Source: Verrucomicrobiia bacterium
GTDB lineage: Bacteria; Verrucomicrobiota; Verrucomicrobiia; Limisphaerales; UBA11358
NCBI GenBank assembly: GCA_030044395.1
Contig: JASHVW010000286.1
Location: 1 to 7,508 of the forward strand
DNA length: 7,508 bases
Direction: 5' to 3'
The position numbers were made by a program, and so were the translations under genes. Shown piece after piece: positions 1 through 5,524 of this stretch (positions are counted from its first letter, which is position 1; every line of letters begins with the position of its first letter). The notes beneath the pieces are model-generated. The model was not told the DNA's origin. It worked only from the letters and a program-made list of their open reading frames with translations, and did no database searches.

Positions 1-30
1 GTGGCGCGCGCCGATTCTAAATTCTCTCGG

Positions 31-1143
31 ATGAAAATCGGCATTGCCTGTTATCCCAGCGTCGGTGGCAGCGGCATCCTTGCTACCGCGTTGGGAGAGG
101 AACTGGCGACGCGTGGTCACGAAGTCCATTTCTTCAGTTATGAACGCCCCTTCCGTCTGCCGGAAAACGCGCCGCGGCTGTATTTCCATCCCGTGGCTAT
201 CAACGATTATTCGCTGTTCAAATATCCGGATTACACACTGCCGCTTTCCGTGAGAATGTCGGATGTAAGCCGCGACCGCGGATTGGATGTGCTCCATGTC
301 CACTACGCCGTTCCGCACGCCACCGCTGCCATCCTCGCGCGGGCAATGTTGCCGCTGGACCGGCAGCCGCGGGTCGTTACCACCTTGCACGGCACCGATA
401 CCACGTTGCTGGGGTCCGATCCCGGCTACGGCCCGGCCATCCATCACGCCCTGGCGCACTCGGACGCCGTGACCGTGGTCTCGGAATTTCTCAAGCTCGA
501 AACACAGCGGGTCCTGGGCTTCAACGGACCGCTCGAAGTCATCCACAATTTTTTCTCGCCCCGGCCGCCGCGCCGCTCGCGTGAAGAGGTGCGCCGTGAT
601 CTGGGAATCGCGGAGACCGAAGCGATGATTCTTCACTCCTCGAATCTCCGCCCTTTGAAACGCATTGATCTCCTGTTGGAAACCGTCGCGCGTGTTCGTG
701 CGCCGTCAAAGTTGGTCGTCCTGGCAGGCGGAAGCTTTGAACCGTTCCTTCCAGATGTGCGGCGGCTGAATTTGGAGGGCCGCGTCATCGTCCGGGAAAA
801 GGTCACTGATATCGAGGATTACCTGCAGGCAGCCGACGTGGGACTGTTCACCTCCGAGACGGAAAGCTTTGGTTTAAGCATTTTGGAAGCGATGTTTTTT
901 GGCTGTCCGAGCGTCGCCCGGCGGGTCGGAGGAATTCCGGAGGTGGTGGAAGACAGTGTGAGCGGCGTATTGATCCCGTCGGATAATCCCGGCGTGTTGG
1001 CCCGGGCGGTGGAAGGTTTGATCCGCGAACCGGAGCAGCGGAAAGCGATGGGACTTGCCGCGCAGCGTCGGGCGCGCGAACGATTTTCCGCCGAAGCGAT
1101 CGTGCCGAGATACGAAGCGCTTTACATGCGGGTTTGTAATTGA
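31..1143 (+). CDS. bshA: N-acetyl-alpha-D-glucosaminyl L-malate synthase BshA (GT4 family)
   Basis: BshA is the cytoplasmic glycosyltransferase that joins GlcNAc from UDP-GlcNAc to L-malate, the first step of bacillithiol synthesis. The sequence begins MKIGIACYPSVGGSG, the hallmark BshA N-terminus with the glycine-rich nucleotide-sugar loop at residues 12-15. The C-terminal Rossmann half carries the GT4 E-x7-E motif (E278 and E286, in ESFGLSILEAM), followed by GCPSVA and GGIPEVV. From ATG 31 the product is 370 residues, the usual family length. The frame is open back to a GTG at position 1, which would add ten unconserved residues, so I prefer ATG 31; no clear ribosome binding site decides it. 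No bshB or bshC is visible, so the rest of the pathway must lie elsewhere. What is seen: motifs and length. What is known: the family's role. A generic GT4 transferase is the alternative, but the N-terminus argues strongly for BshA. Confidence 0.9.
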   Translation: MKIGIACYPSVGGSGILATALGEELATRGHEVHFFSYERPFRLPENAPRLYFHPVAINDYSLFKYPDYTLPLSVRMSDVSRDRGLDVLHVHYAVPHATAAILARAMLPLDRQPRVVTTLHGTDTTLLGSDPGYGPAIHHALAHSDAVTVVSEFLKLETQRVLGFNGPLEVIHNFFSPRPPRRSREEVRRDLGIAETEAMILHSSNLRPLKRIDLLLETVARVRAPSKLVVLAGGSFEPFLPDVRRLNLEGRVIVREKVTDIEDYLQAADVGLFTSETESFGLSILEAMFFGCPSVARRVGGIPEVVEDSVSGVLIPSDNPGVLARAVEGLIREPEQRKAMGLAAQRRARERFSAEAIVPRYEALYMRVCN

Positions 1144-1179
1144 TGGGAGCGGCTCTTTTGGATGGCCTTTTTCCCCTCC

Positions 1180-1209
1180 TGCTCCTGATCTTAATCCTAA
1201 TCCTAATCT
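1180..1209 (+). repeat. Degenerate hexamer tandem repeat (TAATCC-type)
   Basis: Five contiguous 6-nt units precede the four-helix-bundle gene remnant. The last three are TAATCC, TAATCC and TAATCT, and the two before them are diverged (TGCTCC, TGATCT). The tract ends four bases before the ATG at 1213. My impression is that similar TAATCC or TTAATC runs sit upstream of other S23/IVS-type four-helix-bundle genes in related genomes; that is recollection, not shown here. It could be simple slippage, or a flank that moved together with the gene. Confidence 0.5.
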
Positions 1210-1393
1210 CTTATGAACCGTGTCTTCGACCACGAAAAATTGGAAGTTTACCAGGCGGCTTTGGCCTTTCTTGTCTGGCTTGAACCTCTGCCGCGAAAAT
1301 TGCCCAAACCAATAGCGTTCTACGATCAATTAGATCGTGCCAGCACCTCGATCGTTCTGAACCTCGCGGAAGGAAACGTTTCAGAAAACAAGG

Positions 1394-1422
1394 TTGACCT
1401 TGGTATGGCAATTTGTTATTTT
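1394..1422 (+). promoter_or_regulatory. Putative sigma70-like promoter for the leuA leader transcript
   Basis: TTGACC (1394-1399) is separated by 17 bases from TATTTT (1417-1422), an acceptable -35/-10 pair (5/6 and 4/6 matches to consensus). It would start transcription around 1428-1430, at the beginning of the Leu-rich short ORF. It lies just past the point where the four-helix-bundle similarity ends, which fits a leuA transcription unit whose upstream flank was replaced. A match this short can occur by chance, and the promoter preferences of this lineage may differ from E. coli. Confidence 0.4.
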
Positions 1423-1428
1423 TCGTTT

Positions 1429-1500
1429 GTGATTCGCAATTTAATTCTGAACCTGCTCGACGCGCTGCTGCTGTTGCGCCGCTTGGCGGTCGGGTTCTGA
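1429..1500 (+). CDS. Putative leucine-rich leader peptide of leuA (attenuator)
   Basis: A short frame of 23 codons plus TGA contains nine leucines (one TTA, four single or paired CTG/CTC, then three consecutive CTG, TTG, and a final TTG), including the run LLDALLLLRRL, plus several Val and Ile. It ends 19 bases before a terminator hairpin that precedes leuA, the classic arrangement of a branched-chain amino-acid attenuator leader. I infer that scarce charged leucyl-tRNA stalls the ribosome on the CTG CTG CTG TTG run, freeing the antiterminator. The start is uncertain: GTG 1429 lies at the predicted transcription start and would be leaderless. ATG 1405 (31 residues) would need a promoter farther upstream. 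The frame is continuous with the four-helix-bundle remnant, so a standard annotation will probably merge the two. Confidence 0.6.
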   Translation: MIRNLILNLLDALLLLRRLAVGF

Positions 1501-1542
1501 TTGCATCCAAAATTTTTCGAACCCCATCGCCAACCCGGCTGT
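1486..1542 (+). promoter_or_regulatory. Putative antiterminator pairing of the leuA leader
   Basis: Bases 1486-1496, at the end of the leader ORF, can pair with 1532-1542 over about eleven positions. The core is CGGGTT (1491-1496) with AACCCG (1532-1537), extended with a few G-T wobbles. A second option pairs GGGTTC (1492-1497) with GAACCC (1519-1524), the 5' arm of the terminator. Either excludes the 1520-1548 terminator. A small hairpin, CGCC (1477-1480) with GGCG (1485-1488), could act as the early pause or protector stem. A ribosome reaching the TGA at 1498-1500 would cover 1492-1497 and let the terminator form. The pairings were read by eye; no folding energy was computed. Confidence 0.5.
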
Positions 1543-1556
1543 GGGGTTTTTGTTTT
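1520..1556 (+). terminator. Rho-independent terminator / attenuator hairpin before leuA
   Basis: The outer stem AACCCCA (1520-1526) pairs with TGGGGTT (1542-1548). Inside it GCC (1529-1531) pairs with GGC (1537-1539) around a five-base loop, with one T-G wobble and one C-T mismatch between the two stems. The 3' arm runs directly into TTTTTGTTTT (to 1556). The hairpin sits between the Leu-rich ORF and the leuA start, so it works either as an attenuator or as the terminator of the upstream unit. The first is favoured because leuA follows within 40 bases with no obvious promoter in between. Confidence 0.72.
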
Positions 1557-1594
1557 GCCAAACCCAAGCCCTGCTGCCAGAACTGAAAGACAAC

Positions 1595-3247
1595 ATGCAA
1601 AAAAATCCGTCCAAAAAGTATCGTCCGTTTCCGCCGGTGGCTTTGCCCGGCCGTGAGTGGCCCGGCCGCGCGCTCACCCGGGCGCCGATTTGGTGCAGCG
1701 TGGATTTGCGCGACGGCAATCAGGCGCTCGCCGTGCCCATGAATGTTTCGCAAAAATTGGAATTGTTCCAGACCCTCGTGAAAATCGGCTTCAAGGAAAT
1801 TGAAGTTGGGTTCCCGTCCGCTTCGAACACGGAGTTTGCCTTCAACCGCCGGCTCATCGAAGACCACCGCGTGCCGGATGATGTCTGGCTCCAGGTGCTC
1901 GTTCAGGCGCGCGAGGATTTGATCGAGCGGACCGTGGAATCTCTTGTCGGGGCGAAGAAGGCGATCATTCATTTGTATAATTCCACGTCGCCGGCGCAGC
2001 GCCGCGTCGTTTTTGGCAAATCGAAAAAGGAAATCATCGAAGTGGCCGTGCGCGGCGCCACGTGGATCAAGGAGCGTTTGCCTCGGCTTAAGGGCGCCGA
2101 GGTCATGCTCCAATATTCTCCTGAGAGCTTTTCGGCAACCGAAGTGGAATTCGCAAAGGAAATTTCCGAAGCGGTGATGGACGTCTGGCAGCCCACGCCA
2201 CAACACAAAATGATTTTGAATTTGCCCGATACCGTCGAGGTGGCCATGCCCAATGTTTATGCGGACCAAATCGAATGGATTTGCCGGACCATCAAAAATC
2301 GCGATTCACTTATCGTCAGCCTTCACACGCACAACGACCGTTGTACTGGCGTGGCGGCGACCGAACTGGGCCTCCTCGCCGGCGCGGATAGAGTGGAAGG
2401 CACGCTCTTCGGCAACGGTGAGCGCACCGGCAATCTGGACATCGTTACGGTTGCGTTGAATCTTTACATGCATGGCGTTGATCCGAAATTGGATTTCTCC
2501 AACCTCAATTCCATCATTGAAGTTTATGAACGTTGCACGGGTATGACGGTGCCGCCGCGCCAGCCCTACGCGGGCGAATTGGTCTTTACGGCCTTCAGCG
2601 GCTCGCACCAGGACGCCATCCGCAAGGGTTTGAATGAATGGAAGGAAAATTCGCGCGAGCATTGGGACGTGCCTTATTTGACGATTGATCCGGCGGACAT
2701 CGGACGCGAATACCGCGAGGTCATTCGGGTGAATTCGCAATCCGGCAAAGGCGGTGTCGCTTATTTGCTCGAAAGCGAGTTTGGTATCGAATTGCCCAAG
2801 GACATGCAGCGCGAGTTCGGTCCGATCGCGAACGATGCCGTTGACAATCTCGGACGCGAGGTCAGTGGCGCGGAATTGAAGCAGATGTTCTGGCGGGAAT
2901 ACATCGAGCGTCATGCGCCATGGCAACTCAAGAAGTTCGAGGCCGAAAGCAAAAACGGCGTCGTGAAATGCCGGGTTAAATTATTGCGCGAGGGCAAACC
3001 GGTGGAACTCAGCGGCCAGGGCAACGGTCCCCTCGCCGCGTTGGTTCATGGTTTTGGAGTCGAGGGTGTTCGCTTTGAAATCTCAAATTACAGCGAGCAT
3101 GCCTTGAGCAGCGGCGAAACCGCCGCGGCGATTGCCTACATTCAGATCAAGACCGCGGAAGGCAAATCGCGTTGGGGTGCCGGCGTGGACACGAACATTG
3201 AGTTGGCGTCGGTCCGGGCGGTCTTGAGCGGGTTGAACCGGTTGTAA
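1595..3247 (+). CDS. leuA: 2-isopropylmalate synthase LeuA (long, actinobacterial-type)
   Basis: LeuA condenses acetyl-CoA with 2-oxoisovalerate to give 2-isopropylmalate, the committed step of leucine synthesis in the cytoplasm. The 550-residue product opens with the typical WPGRALTRAPIWCSVDLRDGNQ region. R39 and D40 are the DRE-TIM catalytic arginine and metal ligand. HTHN at 244-247 supplies the two metal histidines and GNGERTGN at 273-280 the asparagine ligand. The spacings D40-H244-H246-N280 equal those I recall for the Mycobacterium tuberculosis enzyme (D81, H285, H287, N321). The C-terminal part (about 430-550, with GQGNGP near 474-479) is the LeuA dimer/allosteric domain, so leucine feedback is expected. 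ATG 1595 is chosen over in-frame GTG 1541 because the latter lies inside the terminator; GAAAGA at 1585-1590 is a weak ribosome binding site. Regulation: preceded by a probable leucine attenuator. No leuB, leuC or leuD lies nearby. Confidence 0.95.
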   Translation: MQKNPSKKYRPFPPVALPGREWPGRALTRAPIWCSVDLRDGNQALAVPMNVSQKLELFQTLVKIGFKEIEVGFPSASNTEFAFNRRLIEDHRVPDDVWLQVLVQAREDLIERTVESLVGAKKAIIHLYNSTSPAQRRVVFGKSKKEIIEVAVRGATWIKERLPRLKGAEVMLQYSPESFSATEVEFAKEISEAVMDVWQPTPQHKMILNLPDTVEVAMPNVYADQIEWICRTIKNRDSLIVSLHTHNDRCTGVAATELGLLAGADRVEGTLFGNGERTGNLDIVTVALNLYMHGVDPKLDFSNLNSIIEVYERCTGMTVPPRQPYAGELVFTAFSGSHQDAIRKGLNEWKENSREHWDVPYLTIDPADIGREYREVIRVNSQSGKGGVAYLLESEFGIELPKDMQREFGPIANDAVDNLGREVSGAELKQMFWREYIERHAPWQLKKFEAESKNGVVKCRVKLLREGKPVELSGQGNGPLAALVHGFGVEGVRFEISNYSEHALSSGETAAAIAYIQIKTAEGKSRWGAGVDTNIELASVRAVLSGLNRL

Positions 3248-3298
3248 TCTGAATTCCACTCGCCAATCCCGCCGTAAACATATATTTTTCGATTCAAC

Positions 3299-4291
3299 AT
3301 GAATAAGCAGCGGACGGTTCTTTTTGCCATTGTCCTTTTTTTCCTTTTCGCGGGCATTCCCGTCCTGCGGTCGTCCAACACCACAGTGGCGACGTCCCCG
3401 GTTTATGTGCCGGACATGTCGCGCGCCAACGGTCCGTTGCCCGACGGCGTGCTGGTTTGGAACAGCACGATGCTTGAAACCAACCTGCCTCCTAACACCG
3501 CCCAGGCGCATTTTCTCTTCACCTTTACCAATGTGGCAGTGCGGATCAATAAAACGCTGGTGACCAATATCACGACGAAGACTTACCGGGTAACCCACGG
3601 CACTCTGGCCTCTCCCAGAAATCAATCCGAAGCTCCCGCCACACGGGCCGTCGCCGTCACTAATCTTTTTTGGGTGACCAATTCAATCATGGCGGTACCC
3701 GTCACGTTTACCGACGTTCATCCATCCTGTGGCTGCACCACGGCGCAGTTGCCGCGGATGCCCTGGACAATTCCCGCCGGGGGCAGCGGACAGATCCCCC
3801 TCACGGTTAATATTTTCGGAAGGTCCGGGACTTTCTTTAAATCCGTCCAGGTGAAAACCGACGAAGGCATGAAGCAACTGTTTTTGGAAATCAGCGTGCA
3901 GCCCGCGGCGGCGCGGACGATGACCCCGGCCGAGCGGACGAGGGACATCGCCGCGGCCAAAATTGACCGTCAGGCGGTCTTTCGTGGTGATTGCGCTTCG
4001 TGCCACGTCCAGGACGGTCAAGGCAAGTATGGCCAGGCGCTTTTCCAGGCGGATTGCGCCATTTGCCATGAAGCGGAACATCGTGCCTCCTTTGTGGCGG
4101 ATTTGCATAACCTAAAGGTGCCAACCAATACGGACTTCTGGGAGACGTGGATTGCCCACGGCAAGCCCGGCTCATTCATGCCGGCCTTTTCCCAAAGCGA
4201 CGGCGGCCCGCTCACTGACATGCAAATCGCGTCGCTGGCGGTTTACCTCAATCAGGCGATCCCCTCGAAGGTGCCGCCCGCGCCGCAATAA
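3299..4291 (+). CDS. Exported DUF1573 domain–cytochrome c fusion protein
   Basis: A 330-residue protein with a short basic N-terminus and a hydrophobic stretch (about residues 7-23), read as a signal peptide or membrane anchor, so it should act in the periplasm. The middle part resembles DUF1573: FLFTFTNVAV near the start of the fold, then VTFTDVHPSCGCTT (C144 and C146), a proline/glycine turn (IPAGGSGQIPL), and FFKSVQVKTDEG. About 60 residues separate the first strand from the SCGC segment, more than I expect for a compact DUF1573. The C-terminal ~100 residues form a class-I-like cytochrome c: CASCH (C232-H236), CAICH (C253-H257) and a likely axial Met in SFMPAF (M294). A Cys pair like SCGC may bind metal or be redox-active; no partner is visible. 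The 50-base gap after leuA and 32-base gap before bioB suggest one transcript. There is no clear ribosome binding site. The specific role is unknown. Confidence 0.8.
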   Translation: MNKQRTVLFAIVLFFLFAGIPVLRSSNTTVATSPVYVPDMSRANGPLPDGVLVWNSTMLETNLPPNTAQAHFLFTFTNVAVRINKTLVTNITTKTYRVTHGTLASPRNQSEAPATRAVAVTNLFWVTNSIMAVPVTFTDVHPSCGCTTAQLPRMPWTIPAGGSGQIPLTVNIFGRSGTFFKSVQVKTDEGMKQLFLEISVQPAAARTMTPAERTRDIAAAKIDRQAVFRGDCASCHVQDGQGKYGQALFQADCAICHEAEHRASFVADLHNLKVPTNTDFWETWIAHGKPGSFMPAFSQSDGGPLTDMQIASLAVYLNQAIPSKVPPAPQ

Positions 4292-4323
4292 CGCCGCTTG
4301 CAAAAAATCGCCCGCGTATTACC

Positions 4324-5412
4324 ATGTCAACCATGTCAGTGAGCAAGGTTGACGCAATCCATCATCGGAAAATATCCGGGTTTGGCGAACGTGTTCTCGA
4401 TGGCGGGCACTTATCGCGGGACGAAGCGCTGTTTTTGTTCAACCTGGAGACTTCCGCCGACATCCATGATCTGCTGTCCTGGGCCAACCGCATTCGCGAG
4501 CGGTTCAAAGGCAACAAAATTCATCTCTGCTCCATTGTCAACGCCAAGGCCGGGGCGTGTTCGGAAAATTGCAGCTTTTGCGCGCAATCGTCATTTTACC
4601 AGACCGGTTCGCCGCGTTACGGTTTCGTTGACCCCGAACCGGTCGCCGAGGCTGCCGACGAAGCGGAGAAAAACGGCGTCACCGCCGTGGGCCTGGTCGC
4701 CGCCTGGAAGGGCCTGAACGAAGGTCCGATGCTGGATGAGGTCTGCGCCCGCGTCCGTGAGTTGAGGGCGGGTGGGAAAACGCGGCCGGACGTGTCGCTC
4801 GGCATCATCAAGAGCCAGCGCGTGGCCGACCGACTCAAGGAAGCGGGCGTGGAATGTTACGGCCATAATCTCGAAAGCTCGCGCCGCTTTTTCCCGCAGA
4901 CCTGCACCACTCACACCTTCGATGATCGGTTGGAGACCATCGGCTATTTGAAAAAAGCCGGTATCAAAATTTGCTCCGGCGGCATCATTGGAATGGGTGA
5001 AACGCGCGAGGACCGCTGTGACCTGGCGTTCGAATTGAAAGCCATCGGCGCGAACGTCGTGCCCGTGAACATTCTCAATCCGATTCCCGGCACGCCTTTC
5101 GAGAAGAATCCGCCGCTGCCCGTGCTGGAAATTTTGAAAACCATCGCCTGTTTCCGTTTCATTTTGCCGCGTCGGGAGATCATGATTGCCGGCGGGCGCA
5201 CGGTGAACCTGCGCGATGCGCAGAGCATGGTCTTTATGGCCGGCGCGAGCGCGCTGATGGTCGGCAATTATCTCACCACCCTGAACCAGCCCGTCGAAAA
5301 AGATTTGCAGATGCTCAAGGACCTCGGCCTCGACCCAAGCTGGGACCATCACGGCTTCCGCGACCAGGAGGAAAATGGATGGGGGAATGAGATTTACGTG
5401 CCGGCGCCTTGA
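4324..5412 (+). CDS. bioB: Biotin synthase BioB (radical SAM), atypical auxiliary-cluster ligands
   Basis: BioB inserts sulfur into dethiobiotin, the last step of biotin synthesis. The radical-SAM cluster motif is C79-x3-C83-x2-C86 (GACSENCSFCAQSSFY). Other family signatures are GHNLESSRRFF (180-190), TTHTFDDR, ICSGGIIGMGETREDR, NILNPIPGTP, GGRTVNLRDAQ and MVGNYLTT. Length is 362 residues against about 320-350 usually. Start ATG 4324 is used; ATG 4333 is in frame and equally possible, with no ribosome binding site to decide. By hand alignment to E. coli BioB, of the [2Fe-2S] ligands C97, C128, C188 and R260 only C188 is kept (C217); the others fall at G123, D156 and M287. Extra cysteines occur at C69, C178 and C194. 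This resembles what I recall of the recently described Type II BioB, which uses a different auxiliary cluster. No other bio genes are in the window. Biotin synthase is confident; the subtype is inference. Confidence 0.92.
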   Translation: MSTMSVSKVDAIHHRKISGFGERVLDGGHLSRDEALFLFNLETSADIHDLLSWANRIRERFKGNKIHLCSIVNAKAGACSENCSFCAQSSFYQTGSPRYGFVDPEPVAEAADEAEKNGVTAVGLVAAWKGLNEGPMLDEVCARVRELRAGGKTRPDVSLGIIKSQRVADRLKEAGVECYGHNLESSRRFFPQTCTTHTFDDRLETIGYLKKAGIKICSGGIIGMGETREDRCDLAFELKAIGANVVPVNILNPIPGTPFEKNPPLPVLEILKTIACFRFILPRREIMIAGGRTVNLRDAQSMVFMAGASALMVGNYLTTLNQPVEKDLQMLKDLGLDPSWDHHGFRDQEENGWGNEIYVPAP

Positions 5413-5524
5413 AGTTAATCAATTTGTTATGGGCTCGACACCCTTCCGCTGCTGGATGAACCGTGCCCGACTTAAACGCGAAGTTCATCAGGCCCAATTT
5501 TGCCGCCGGGCCGCCGAACCCTGA
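5413..5524. other. Convergent intergenic gap between bioB and the YfhO-family gene
   Basis: These 112 bases separate two genes that end towards each other. GGCCC (5491-5495) can pair with GGGCC (5508-5512) over a 12-base loop, but the stem is only five pairs and no T-run follows on either strand, so I do not call a terminator. I see no other gene or repeat here. Confidence 0.5.

Larger units (their letters stand above)
1213..1500 (+). pseudogene. Truncated four-helix-bundle protein (23S rRNA intervening-sequence family, S23)
   Basis: The first ~55 codons (MNRVFDHEKLEVYQAALAF, then QLDRASTSIVLNLAEGN) match the N-terminal helices of the S23/IVS four-helix-bundle family, small proteins of unknown function found inside 23S rRNA intervening sequences and as free-standing genes. 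They are also related to the Avd accessory protein of diversity-generating retroelements. Family members are usually about 115-125 residues. Here the similarity stops after the AEGN motif near 1377, where the conserved next helices should follow. I see no continuation in the other two frames. The remaining ~40 codons of the 95-codon frame are Leu-rich and are better explained as the leader of leuA (1429-1500), joined in frame by chance. I therefore call it a 3'-truncated remnant rather than a functional gene. Expression as a 95-residue hybrid cannot be excluded. Confidence 0.7.

Noticed and set aside
1541..1594. GTG 1541 as the leuA start (18 extra residues)
   Set aside because: It would place the start codon inside the terminator stem and translate the T-run. 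Family similarity begins only after ATG 1595.
1211..2269. Long minus-strand ORF (352 codons) opposite the leader and the first half of leuA
   Set aside because: It lies antisense to a confidently identified leuA. Its translation is low-complexity, rich in His and Arg, with no recognisable domain, as expected of a shadow frame in GC-rich coding sequence.
4591..5352. Minus-strand ORF (253 codons) opposite bioB
   Set aside because: Antisense shadow of bioB with no recognisable motif.
5491..5512. GGCCC/GGGCC hairpin as a bidirectional terminator between convergent genes
   Set aside because: Only five base pairs with a 12-base loop and no T-run on either strand.
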